Shown here: piece by piece, positions 1 through 10,488 of the stretch | How positions within the stretch are numbered: the stretch's first letter is position 1 | Layout of the letters: each line of letters begins with the position of its first letter | DNA from: Balamuthia mandrillaris | Taxonomy: Eukaryota; Discosea; Longamoebia; Balamuthiidae | Assembly: GCA_031835245.1 (NCBI GenBank) | Contig: JAVKOQ010000014.1 | Coordinates: 271,001-335,000, forward strand | Length of the DNA stretch: 64,000 nucleotides | Direction of reading: 5' to 3' | Position numbers and translations under genes: made by a program | Notes under the pieces: generated by a model | What the model saw: only the letters and a program-made list of their open reading frames with translations | What the model was told of the DNA's origin: nothing | Databases searched by the model: none

Positions 1-464
1 CCTCCGACCGGCCCAAGCCACAACCAAAAGCGGAGAAGAAGAAGGAAGACGAGACTCCACTCCCGTCCACCATCAACCTCTCTTCCTCCGCTGCCTCTTC
101 CTCCTCCTCCGCTTCTCCTTTTGACAGCGTGGACGATTGGAATCGCTTCTTCTTGTTCGCTCTCAGCTGCAGCAAGGAACGCTCACTGCGTAGACCTTTC
201 CTCTCTCTCGCCTCCTCTCTTTCCATCATTGAAAATGCTCGCAGGCAACGGATCCCTCCTTCCTCTGTTGCTGCTTCTTCTTCCTCTGCTTCTCCTTCCT
301 TGAGCAGCCATACTTCACCTGCGTCCCCTTCTTCCTCGTCTTCTGCTGCTGTATCGATTCCTTCTTCTTCTTCTTCTAGTTCGCCTTTCACCTCTTCTTC
401 ATCTTCCAGTGCTCCAGTCGTCGTTGCATCCACTTCGTCTTCTTCTTCGTCTTCACAAAGCTAA
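1..464 (+). CDS. 3' end of an unidentified gene (partial)
   Basis: The plus-strand frame is open from the window edge to a stop at 462-464. The first part is lysine/glutamate/proline-rich, then serine-rich, with an acidic FDSVDDW motif near position 120-140. The rest is almost pure Ser/Ala/Pro/Thr low complexity. I recognise no domain. A weak intron (GT near 187, AG near 242) could shift the frame into a leucine-rich ending, so the true C-terminus is uncertain. The gene converges on rlmN with about 60 bp between stops. The 5' part lies outside the window. Confidence 0.4.
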   Translation, partial: SDRPKPQPKAEKKKEDETPLPSTINLSSSAASSSSSASPFDSVDDWNRFFLFALSCSKERSLRRPFLSLASSLSIIENARRQRIPPSSVAASSSSASPSLSSHTSPASPSSSSSAAVSIPSSSSSSSPFTSSSSSSAPVVVASTSSSSSSSQS

Positions 465-526
465 CCTGTTCTTCTCTTTCTTCTTTTTTTAAAAGAAAAA
501 TGACTTGCCTTTCTTTATTCTCCGCT

Positions 527-1264
527 TCAACAAGCAGCAGAGCAGGAGACCAGCCGTTCGTCTGATGTATCTTCTCTCCTCTCTTGCTCTTCTTCTTTTC
601 CTCCTCCTACTTCCTTTTGTTCATCTTCTTCAAGAGTGTGCAAGGCGGCCAGAGCTTCCGCTCTTGCCCGTCTTTCTGCTGCCTTTTGTGTTTCTGTCTT
701 CAGCTGACCGCATGCTGCCAATATGTCTCTTCCTCCTTTGTTGTGTTTTGCACAACACAAAACGTTAACAAGGAAAAAAAGGAGGAGAAAGATAGAAGAA
801 AGAAGCGTACGAGGCCATCGGATGGGAGCTTTGATGTAGGATTGTTCCAAGATGGAAGAGAACTTTAGGATTTGTTCCCTATCTGAACATTCGTACTTAC
901 TTCCTGGCCATGGATTGAATGGTCTTTTGATGTTTTTTCCATCAGCAAAACAATAGAGAGAGAGAGAACAGGAGAGGAGAGGTACATGAGGTTAACGACG
1001 CAAGGAACGGTTTTGGCGATGCGAACAAGTTCATGGGCCTCAGCTTCGCTGTCGTTAACGCCTTTGAGCATTACATACTCGAAGACCACTTTACCAAAAG
1101 CACGACAGGCCTCCAACAGCTCCTCTAACGGGTACTGCCGATTGAGTGGCACTAACTCGTCTCTTAGCTCGTTGCGTACAGCATGCAACGATATAGCTTT
1201 TAAAAGCTGTTAGTCAGAACACAAACAAATAGAAAAAGCAGTAAAAGAACAGAAAACAGCTTTC

Positions 1265-1312
<48 letters not shown>

Positions 1313-2259
1313 AGATGGAGAGAGATGGAGAGAGAAAAGTAAAGGTTACCAAGTTGGATTTGTTTGAGGTCTTGGGCGAGGCGATAGATGTTGGGCACGA
1401 CGCCGCTGGTAGAGACGGTAATCTTGGATTTGCCTATTTGACATCCACGCGGCTCAGAAAGTATCTTAATGGCTTTAACAACATTCCTGTAATTATAGAG
1501 AGGTTCTCCTTGTCCCTTTTGTTTTTTTTTTTTTTTTTGAGTAAGTTTGAAAACCTAAGAAGAGAGCGGAGAAGAGAGCAATGGGAAAGGAGGGAGAAGA
1601 GAGAAGAGAGCGGAGAGGGGGGTATTGGGAAAAGAGGAGAGAAGAGAAAGAAAAGAGGGAGAAGAGAGAGAACCATGAAGACAACATTGGAAACCAACTT
1701 GCGGCTGGAGAGAGGAAATTCGCCCATGGCTGCTCTTGCTTGCATTACCTGACCCACTATCTCCCACGTCTTCAAGTTCCTTTCCTTTATACTCACACAA
1801 AAACAGTCAAAACCAACAAAAGAGAACACAGGAGAGATGACGCTGAGGAAAAAGTAGGCACGGAAATACGAACCACCGGTTGTGTTCCAGTGTGACAGAA
1901 GCTGCAGCCAACAGTGCAGCCAACCTGCGATGACACGCAGAGAGTGCCTCTTGATGTCTCCGGAATGAACACCGCTGCGGTTTTTGTCAATGCGAAGAGC
2001 CACAAAGAACAGCACAAAACGAACAATGAAGAATGATGAAGAAAAGAGGAAAAGAAGAGAAGAAGTTCGAACGTAGACGAAAGAAGCAAAGAAGAATGAG
2101 AGAAGTGCATTACATTCAACGGCAGAGCCTTTGCTAAAGTTCATCAACCATTTGCGGGTGCCATCTTCGGAGATGGTATCAACAGCGGCAGTGCCATAGT
2201 CCACAACGTAGCGCTCCTCCAACTGCGCTTTCATCGCCTTGCCAAGAAGAAAGAGTTGC

Positions 2260-2293
<34 letters not shown>

Positions 2294-2734
2294 AGCATAG
2301 AACACCTTTGGAAGAAGAAGCATCTTGGAAAAGGATTTGACGCCATCGCGATAAATGTAAGAGTAGAGTTGGCAAGAGCGCCATTCATCCCACTCCAACG
2401 TCGCCATCTCCTCCGTCATCTCTTCAAGCCCGAGTCCCACCAAGTTCTTCTTCCCTCCAAAACTGTTGCTGTCTTCCAAGCCAAGCATCGAACGAACTTC
2501 CTGCTGAGTGCCCCACCGCAATAGTTTGCTTTCACTTCCGTTTTTTTCCTCAACGCTCCCGTAGAAAGCTGATTCTGATGCAGACGAAGAAGAAGAAAAA
2601 GAGCGGAAAAGAGCAGAGCTATGCAGGTGACCTGAGGAGAGGCTACCAGTCCGGGGGTTGGTTGTGAAAAGCTTGAACAGGCGACGACTCATGCCTGGCC
2701 GCAAACAACAACTTCTTGTGCTGGCCTCTTTCAT
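527..2734 (-). CDS. rlmN: RlmN-type radical SAM RNA methyltransferase
   Basis: Homologue of RlmN, which methylates C2 of an adenosine in 23S rRNA and some tRNAs using radical SAM chemistry. Several exons join in phase. In order they give [37 protein letters not shown] (CxxxCxxC 4Fe-4S motif, with the upstream methyl-carrying Cys seven residues before it), [35 protein letters not shown] and DILAACGQL. The last holds the second catalytic Cys. The start at 2734 gives a Ser/Arg/Leu-rich N-terminus of about 60 residues that looks like a mitochondrial presequence, so an organellar rRNA target is inferred. A C-terminal Glu/Lys-rich tail of about 55 residues follows the core. Introns near 1267-1305 and 2264-2293 carry (CT)n on the coding strand. 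Confidence 0.9.
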
Positions 2735-3186
2735 CTCGGTTGTTTCTTCTTCGCTCTCCTCTTCTCTCCTCTCCTCTCTCGCGTCCTAGTTCTCCTGCTG
2801 CTGAATGTTAACCACTAACCCTAACCTTGCCTGCCCAGAAGTTGTTTGTGCGCAAGAATGTTCGAGGCCTTCGCACATCAACGGAAGGAAAAGCAAAACA
2901 ACACTCCAACGAACACCACAAAGAAATGTGAGCCTGGCCGCCACGGTGCAGCATCACATTACTCACATGCTAGCTAGGCAGCCACAAGGAGCTGGATAAG
3001 CGATGATGCAAGAAGTAACCAAGTCCAAAAGAACAATAAAGCATCGAAAAGGTGCAACGACGTGGAAGTAGAGAAGGAGAGAAGAATAGACAAGAGAGCA
3101 AGAGCAGGAGAGAAGATATTGACAGAGCATGATTTGGTGCAGCAAAGAGAGGTTATATTGTACGGAGGGAGTCTGTACGCAAATGC
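2735..3186. other. intergenic, rlmN 5' flank / eL32 3' flank
   Basis: No gene is supported here. Both neighbours are on the minus strand, so this should hold the rlmN promoter and the eL32 3' UTR. A short CTAACCCTAACC stretch near 2815 resembles a telomere repeat unit but is only two units long. Confidence 0.4.
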
Positions 3187-3663
3187 TTAAGACCTCTCCT
3201 CAGTCCTCAACTTGGCATTGGGGTTGGTGACCTTGATGTCAAGCTGGGCAGCCCTTTCAAGGATTTCCTTTCTCTTCTTGGAGGAGACGGAGCTAGCAAT
3301 CTCAGCAGCATAGGTGCGGTTGTGCATGAGAAGGACTTCGAGGTCCTTGACGTTGAAAACGCGGAACTTGTGGAAGCCGCTGGGGAGCAGATGTCTGGTC
3401 TTTTTGTTGGATCCGTAGCCAATCTTGGGCATGCGGATAGTTCCACGGAACCTTCTCCTTACTTTGTTGTCAATACCTCTGGGCTTCCTCCATGACTCCT
3501 GTTATTGCAAAAAGGTGAGGATAGGAAAGGGAGAGAAACGCGATGGTTGTTGAAGAGGGACGCAGCAACGAACCTTGACTCGGTGGAAGCGGTCAGATTG
3601 GAACCTCTTCACCTTGTGGATCCTCTTCTTCACGATATTAGGCTTGCTGAGTGGCTGCACCAT
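3187..3663 (-). CDS. RPL32: 60S ribosomal protein eL32
   Basis: Large-subunit ribosomal protein. Two exons (3663-3574 and 3498-3187) join in phase to 133 residues, close to the usual size of about 130-135. Family motifs are KPNIVKKR near the start, WRKPRGID at the exon junction, then [19 protein letters not shown] and ending with [18 protein letters not shown]. The start is the ATG at 3663, reached just after a possible intron end (TTTTGAAG) in the 5' UTR. It is divergent from SF3A1. Confidence 0.95.
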
Positions 3664-4077
3664 CTTCAAAATCAAGATTGCGAGGTTGATGATCAACAAA
3701 CGCTCCAAGGACAAAACAAAAACCTCCTCCAAAGGCAGGGGGGGGGGGAGGAAGAGCAAAGGGAGGTTGCCGACTACTGTACCTTGTTCTGCTAGGTCCT
3801 ATGTCTCCCTCTACGGCCTTGCGTTTCGATAGACTGCGGAATATGGGCTGAAGGGGAAGGGGGAAAAGAAAGAAACGATGAAGATGAGCAGATCAGTCCC
3901 ACACGGAGTTCGGTTTCTAAAACTCCGAATCAATCACCCCTCAGAACTAATGCTTGAGGAGTATTTGTGAAGTTGAAAAAGTGGCGAAGAAGAGAAAGGC
4001 AAAGGAGAGAGAGAGGAGAGAAGCAGCCTCGTTCGTCTCGTTGATTCGACCGAACCTCACCCAAACAAAAAAAAGAA
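3664..4077. promoter_or_regulatory. divergent promoter region eL32 / SF3A1
   Basis: The two genes start at its ends on opposite strands, so both promoters must lie here. It contains a G run near 3739-3749 and purine-rich stretches near 3980-4020. I see no TATA box that I would call. Confidence 0.45.
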
Positions 4078-6440
4078 ATGGCTTTGGTGTCGACGGGCTT
4101 TACGGTGGGTTCGGCGAACCGAGCCGCTGGATCGGTGCTCGTCCCTGCTGGCCAAGACAGCATTTCCTTAGAAAAACGAAGTACGTGACTTTCTCCTCTC
4201 TCTTTACCTTCTCTTTACCTTCTCTAAACGACTTTTCTTTAGACATCATCGACAAAACAGCTGACTACGTGGCTCGCAACGGCCCCGCCTTTGAACACAA
4301 AATCTTCATCAATGAACGAGACAACCCCACTTTTAGCTTCTTGAATCCTGCAGATCCCCTCCACAGCTACTACAAGCAACGCATTCGAGAGTTGAAGGGC
4401 ATTGGCGTGGGAGCTTCTGCGGAGGACAACCAACTGCCCATCTCAGCCCCCAAAGCGGTCGTTGCCAAGAAGACACTGGAGACTAAAGAGGCGGAGCCCG
4501 TGCAACTGAAACCACCCGAGCCAGAGCAGTGGATCCTTGACCTTCCTCCTATCAGCCCACTCGAACTGTACGATTATTTTTTGTGACTTGCGTTATTGTA
4601 GTGTTTTGTGTAGACGTTATATGTCAGGAGGCTAACAAACGGAACGACAACAACTAATAGGGACATTATCAAACTGGTGGCTCAGTTCGTGGCCAGGAAT
4701 GGACAGGAGTTTCATATCGGCCTCGTGAACAGAGAACAGAGAAACCAACAGTTTGACTTTTTGCGGCCGGGTCATTCCCTTCATCGTTTCTATCAAACGT
4801 TGGTGGACCACTACAAAGCAGTGATACTGCCTAAGAAGGACTTGAAGGAGAAACTCGCTCAGTACAAGGACAAATGGGGAATGTTAGAGAAGCTGAACGA
4901 TCGGACGGCGTGGGAGAGAGCTCAAAAGAAAAATAAGGAGGCGGACGAAGAAAGTAATAAGGAACGAGAGGAAACGCTGCTGATCGATTGGCAGGACTTT
5001 GTCGTGGTGGAGACCATCGTATTCGAGGAAGAGGAGAGCGCACCAGAAGCGCTTGGTGCTGCTGGACCTTCTGCTGCTGCGGCAGCACCTTTGGAAGAAG
5101 GTGCCCCCTCCGTGGCCGCCCAAAGCAAGCGAGCTGCCGATGAGGACATGGAACTTGAAATGGAGGTAGAAATGGATATGGGCGGTATCGATGATGACGA
5201 GGAAGAGGAGATAAGGGTTGTTAAGAACGAGGACTTGGCTCGCATGGAGCGAGAACGGCAGGCCGCAGCAGCTGCCAATAGAGGCATCAAGTACTCCATC
5301 TGTCCCAAGTGTGGTCAGGAGATTCCCATCGAGGAGATGGAGGAGCACATGAAGATCGAGCTGCTGGACCCGGAGGCCCGAAGGAAGCGGTTAGAATTGA
5401 TGGCACGGCGGAGAGAAAGCACCCTGGCCGACGCTCGGCAGATTGAACAGAACTTGAAGAAACTGGCCTCTCGTCGTACGGATATCTTCGGAGAGGAGGA
5501 AGTGGAAATCGGTCAGGCGGTCGGCGAAGATCGGAAGAACATGCCAGAGAAGGTCATTTGGGACGGTCATACCGGAAGTATCGCCATGACGGCCAGCGCC
5601 ATCATGTCCAACACCGACCTGCTCAAGCGCAAACGGGAGGAGCGCGACGAACAGCCTGTCATTGGCGCCACTCTTCCCGCTCAGCAAGGCATTGCCGCCT
5701 CCACCACTTCCTCTTCTACCACTTCCGTTTCTTCCACCACCTCTTCTGTTTCCACAACAACAACGGCGCCTCCTCGCTCAGGAGATGGATTGTTGGCCAC
5801 ACCTGCAGCTCCTCCCATGCACATGCATCCCATGCGCGCTGCTGCCCTCCTTCAACCACCTCCTGGAGCTGCTCCAGGCGGCTTTGGCCTTCCCCCTCCA
5901 GGCTACGCTCATCCCATGATGGCACCACCTCCCTACGGTGTCCCTCCTCCTATGCATCCTGGCGCTCCTTATCCTTCTTCTCTTCCTCCTGCTGCTTCTG
6001 GCACCTTCGCTGCCCCTCCTACCTCATCACCAACTGAAGAACAAGAACCAGACATCAAACGTCAACGAACTGTTGGAACTGGTGTTGACTCCAACAAGAA
6101 AGAACTTCTCTCCGAAGAGGAGTTCATCGCGCAACAAGGCAGCGAGAATGTGAGCGTGACGGTGATGGTCCCTCCCAAGGACACCCCCGCCAGCCAGCCC
6201 GAATGGGGCTTTGACGGCCAGACCTTACACCTGGACATGAGCCTGCGGGCCACCTTCAAGGACCTCAAGGCCAAGATCCAGGAGGAGCTCGGCGGCATGC
6301 CGCCCGCCAAGCAAAAGTTGGAGCTCAAGGGGGTGGGCTTCCCCAAGGACAACCTCTCGCTGGCCTACTACAACATCACGCCAGAGGTGGAGGTGCACCT
6401 TGGCGTGAAGGCACGTGGGCGTGGCGGCGGCAAGAAGTGA
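4078..6440 (+). CDS. SF3A1: splicing factor 3A subunit 1
   Basis: U2 snRNP component (yeast Prp21) needed for pre-spliceosome assembly. Exons 4078-4180, 4243-4567 and 4661-6440 join in phase to about 735 residues (human about 790). SURP1 spans about residues 36-85 (IIDKTADYVARNGP, FSFLNP, HSYYKQR). SURP2 spans about 146-195 (FVARNGQEFH, FDFLRPGHSLHRFY). The conserved EEHMKIELLDP segment is near residue 365, then a Pro/Ala/Ser-rich linker. A ubiquitin-like domain fills about 639-728 and ends in the typical basic RGRGGGKK tail. A CPKCG pair just before the EEHM segment could make a small zinc site that I do not recall from animal SF3A1. The ATG at 4078 is the only in-frame start that splices correctly to SURP1. 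Confidence 0.95.
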
Positions 6441-6587
6441 GGCCTCTTCTATTTCATTTTTGTGTATGCTTTTTATTTTGTTTCCATTTTTAATTTTTAA
6501 AATAATTTTTAATAAAAATAAAATAAAATAAAAATAAATGAGTGACGTAAGCTTAATGAGATCATCTATGATGATCCAATAAATTGT

Positions 6588-6603
6588 TTTGATTTTTGAT
6601 TGG
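6588..6603 (-). promoter_or_regulatory. CCAAT-type 16-bp motif upstream of the lipase gene
   Basis: The plus strand reads TTTGATTTTTGATTGG, whose complement begins CCAATCAAAAATCAAA. The same 16-mer occurs once more at 29935-29950, where it forms one arm of a perfect palindrome upstream of the SDR gene. Here it sits about 80 bp before the lipase start. It is inferred to be a factor-binding site. Confidence 0.4.
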
Positions 6604-6682
6604 AGGGGCAATTTAGCTCCATTTATTCATTGGGGAAAAGCCAAAAAAAAAAAAACCGGAGTAGCAAGAGAGGAGAGGGAAG

Positions 6683-9600
6683 ATGGAAGTGAGAAGGCTG
6701 ACGGTAGCGGGGGTGACCTTCACCTCCTGCATGCCCTCCTGGGAGCTCTTGTCCTCCGCGTTGAGGGGCTCAGAGCAACAGGAGGTCGCGAAGCAAGAAC
6801 AGGCAAACGAAAAAGAAGAAGAGCAGCAGCAGTTCGATCCCGTCTTGGCCCTTTGGTTCTCCTACATTTGCAGCCTGGCCTACGAAGAGGAGGACACCAT
6901 CAAAACAGTGGTCACCGAAGTTTGGGGTACTGCTACCTTCTTATTCATTCATACGCCAATCTTTGGTTTGTCGCTCACTCCACAGGAAAAAAACAAAGGC
7001 TGGGAAGGATTTCGCTTTTTGTATGATGAGGAAACGGACACGCAAGGCTACTTGATGTGGAATGAGGCGCAGCTGGTGTTGGCCTTCCGTGGTAGTGAGA
7101 GTATTCAAGACTGGCTCACCAACTTCCACTTTGGCACTGTAATTGCGCTTCTCTGCTTCTCTCTTCACAAAATCTCATCGCCGTTCATCATTGTAGGTCG
7201 AGTCTTTTGTGGAGGCATTGAAGGAAGGTGAGGACGAAATAGAAGTGCACGAAGGTTTCACTCAAGCGTTATCCTCTGTTTGGGGTCCTGCCGAAGAGCT
7301 CATTCTTCAACTTCGCAGCGAGCGACCCTCCCTCCGCTTTTACATTACTGGGCACTCTCTTGGTGGGTACGTAGTCTACAGCCCAGCTGCTGCCTTCTTT
7401 TCAAATGCTTGCTTTTTTTTTTCTAACTCTTCATTTGTGATGACTCTTGTTGTAGGGCATTGGCAAGCTTGGCCTTTTGCAGATGCATTTTGCGTGCAGA
7501 GCCCATCCACGTCGATGGTACTTCTTTGTTCTTCTCCTCGTCCTTCGTATGGTTCCTGTTCTTGGTGGGTTGACTGCTGGATTTTTATTTTGTTTTATAA
7601 AGGGACGTATACATTTGGCCAACCAGTAGTTGGCAACAAGGCATTAAAAATGGCGATCAAGGCTAGGACTCAACAGCCAGAAAAGCGTGGTACCACACTA
7701 TTTCGATTCGTTAACAACAACGACATCGTGCCCTTCTTGCCGTGCTCACCACCATACAAGCATTATGGCACGTCCATCTATATTAGCACCTCTGGCGAGT
7801 TTATACATGTTTGTTCTCCTTTCCTCTTTTCGTTTCTTTCTTTTCCATACATACGCTCATTTTGATTATCTGGGATTCACTTGATTGTCAGAAACCGGAG
7901 TTCTTGAAAAAGGCAATTGATAGAGTGCAGGGATGGGGCGGCTCGTTGTTCTTTCATCGGCACTTTGACTCTTGGGCTGACCACTCCATCTCCAAAGGCT
8001 ATCTTCCATGGATTAAGACTCTCTTTACTCAGCGCTATCCTGGTATCTCCCCTTTCGCGCCGGCTCTCTCTCTCTCTCTCCTTTTCTTCTGGTCTTCATT
8101 CTTACTAAACCCTGATTGTTGTATTATAGAGATAGCAACATTACTTGTGAAGGACGAAGAAGAGGAGGATGTAGCAAAGATGAAGAAAATGAAAGAAAAA
8201 CAAAGGCAAAAACAAAAAAGAAAAAAGAAGAGAAGTCCTCAAGTTGTTCAAACACCAGAGCCTAAGTTTGTGTCCCGGAAGCAAAAGGAAGAAAAACGGA
8301 AGAAGCGCACAAAGAAACGCGAAGGCTACAAGACCAATTTCCTTGCTGCTTTAATATCCTTTCTGATTTTTCTTTGTCTACCTCCTCTCTTCTCTCATTT
8401 CTCCTCTCTCATCTCTCCTTGTAATCATTATTATTACTTTAACCACAATGTGAACTATAAGAAGAGACTATGGGAGATGGTGGGAGGCAAAAAGAAAAAT
8501 GCGACCATGTTGCAGGAGTTTCGAGAGGAATGGCACAAGGACGGAGGTAAAGCCAAAGGTTTTCTCGACCTGGACGACTTTCGACGAGCATCAAACCCAG
8601 ATAAAGAGACTTCGGCGTTAAACCACCGCAGCGTGGAGAGAGTGTTTCAGATGTTCGCATCAGTGCCGCTCGACTGGGATAAAACAAACGACCTGCAGCA
8701 AGTGTTAGAGAAAGGAAGGCTCTTTCGAAAGGACTATGATAGAGCGAGTCTCTTTGTGACGATTATTCTCTCTACGTTTGCTGCTGTAAGATATTTCATC
8801 TCTTGACACACCTGCTTCTTGGAGACAACATTCTCACATTCTCGCTTTCTCTTATTCCTGGTTTGGAAAAACAGGTGGATACGGACCACAACGGTGCCAT
8901 TAGCAAAGAGGAGTTCATTGGAGCATGGGAAGCTCTGATGCCGCTATTGGGAGTGCTGCCAGCACCTTATCTTCCCTCCGAGGAAGCTCTGCGACAGTAC
9001 TTTGATGCCATCGTCATCGCTGATACAAACAGCGAAAAGGAGAAGGAAATTGCCTCTAGCATAGCCTTCTTTCAACATTTCGCAACGCTGTGTTTGTTGC
9101 TTCCGTTGTTCTTTGAAGCTGATCGCAGTGCGTTTTCTTCTCCGCGTTCATTCTTCTTGTTCTTGTTCTTGTTACTTTTCTTCTTGTTCTTCTTCTTCCT
9201 CCTCCTCCTCCTCCTCCTCTTCTTCTTCTTCTTCTTCTTCTTCTTCTTCTTCTTCTTCTTCTTCTTCTTCTTCTTCTTCTTCTTCCTCCTCCTCCTCCTC
9301 CTCCTCCTCCCTCCTCCTCCCCTCCTCCTCCTCCTCCTCCTCCCTCCTCCTCCTCCTCCTCCTCCTCCCTCCTCCTCCTCCTCCTCCTCTCTCTCTCTCC
9401 TCCTCCCTCCTCCTCCTCCTCCTCCTCCTCTCCTCCTCCTCCTCCTCCTCCTCTCCTCCTCTTGTTCTTCTTCTTCTGCTTCTTCTTCTTCTTCTTCTTG
9501 TGTGTTCGTCCTGTAATTCTTTTGTAACCTTGTCCTCTTTGTTAGACATGGATGGAGAGACAGACGTGGAAGAGTTGGTGGCCTGTCTACGCGCCTCTTT

Positions 9601-9784
9601 CAGCAGCACACCTGCCTTCTCCCTCTCTGAGGAGGAGTTACGCTCCCGCATAGCCGCCGTCGCTCACCCTTCACAACCGGAGGGCGAAGAGAAGGGCGAA
9701 TCCTCTTCTTCCTCTTCTCTCCCGTTGGTGGTTTCTGTGGATGCCTTCCTCAACCTCATCGCCACCATTCCCTTCTTCCTCTAA
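6683..9784 (+). CDS. class 3 lipase with C-terminal EF-hands
   Basis: Predicted alpha/beta hydrolase of the lipase_3 family, acting on acyl lipids. The spliced product shows LVLAFRGSE (oxyanion region), the nucleophile elbow GHSLGGALASLAFC (split by an intron at about 7367), TYTFGQPVVGN, NNNDIVPFLP (catalytic Asp) and PYKHYG. A Lys/Arg-rich linker follows (about 8160-8320), then a helical region leading into two EF-hands. The first loop is DTDHNGAISKEE (exon from about 8876). The second, ADRNMDGETDVEEL, forms only after removal of the intron 9128-9545. The first apparent intron near 6910-6977 is a multiple of three and could be retained. Calcium control of the lipase is inferred from the domain layout. 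The gene converges on the YCII gene. Confidence 0.8.
9180..9500 (+). repeat. (TTC)n/(CTC)n trinucleotide tract inside a lipase intron
   Basis: About 300 bases of nearly uninterrupted TTC, then CTC, units with small CCCTCC and CTCTCT breaks. The tract lies between the GT at 9128 and the AG at 9545, so it is intronic and pyrimidine-rich on the coding strand. Long poly-Phe/Leu/Ser readings here are translation artefacts. Confidence 0.9.
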
Positions 9785-9851
9785 AGCATTCTTCAGATCC
9801 TTTTCGTCTCAAGTTTTAAAAACACACAACAAAAGCATTGCTTGCAAAGCC

Positions 9852-10430
9852 TTACAAGGCAACAACGTGCCACTCTTTAACCTTCCAGCTGCTGACGATG
9901 CCGTTCCGAACGTAAGGGTCGGCGCGAGCAAAGGCCTCGGCCGCCTGCATGGAGGGTGCGTTGAGGATGATGGCGGCGCCGCTGAGGTCGTGCCAAGCGC
10001 CGCCCATCAGGAAGAGGCCTTTGTCCGCCGCCTCCTTGGCGTAGCGCAGGTGGGCTGCTCTGTGCAGGGGTCGTTTGGTTGCGGCGTCGGCCACGTACTC
10101 GTAGAACAAGATGAACTGTGTCTTGAGCTCTTTTTTTTTTTTTTTTTTTATTTTTTGATTAGAACGTGAAAAGATAAGAAATGATGAGAGAGAGAACGAA
10201 AGAAAGAAGTTACTCGGTTGGGGTTCTGATGAGGGGGGTTGTGAAGATGAGGACGAGGTGGAGGTGCTTTGTTTGCGCTGCTGGAGAGATGGGTGAGCGG
10301 CCATGCGGTTGAGCCGAGAACCAACAAAGAGAGGAGAGTGTGCTCCCCCTCTCAAAGAGGAGGTAGCCCGAAGGTTCGCTGCAGACTTTGCCGTTGGAGG
10401 ACGGATCAACCTGGCCCCGAACCTTTTCAT
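9852..10430 (-). CDS. YCII-domain protein, probably mitochondrial
   Basis: Small protein of the YCII/YciI family (ferredoxin-like fold; enzymatic role mostly unknown). The second exon carries FILFYEYVAD, RAAHLRYAKEAADKG, LFLMGGAW, AAIILNAPSMQAAEAFARADPYV and SSWKVKEWHVV, the standard family blocks including the DPY segment. The N-terminal 60-70 residues are Arg/Ser/Ala-rich with almost no acidic residues, as in a mitochondrial targeting peptide. One intron starts at about 10214 and ends in an unusual A-rich run just before 10125, so the 3' splice site is approximate. The conserved active-site His (AAHL) is present. Confidence 0.75.
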   Translation of the reverse strand: MKRFGARLIRPPTAKSAANLRATSSLRGGAHSPLFVGSRLNRMAAHPSLQQRKQSTSTSSSSSQPPSSEPQPSNFFLSFSLSSFLIFSRSNQKIKKKKKKELKTQFILFYEYVADAATKRPLHRAAHLRYAKEAADKGLFLMGGAWHDLSGAAIILNAPSMQAAEAFARADPYVRNGIVSSWKVKEWHVVAL

Positions 10431-10488
10431 CTTTTCTTTTTTAATTCTTTCTTTTACAAATAATTATTTATCGACCACCCTACGCAAG

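Noticed and set aside
2815-2828. Telomere-like CTAACCCTAACC
   Set aside because: Only two units, between ordinary genes; no evidence of a chromosome end.
9131-9784. Long Ser-, Leu- or Phe-rich reading frames over the TTC/CTC tract
   Set aside because: They are translations of an intronic repeat; the flanking splice sites and EF-hand phase show it is removed.
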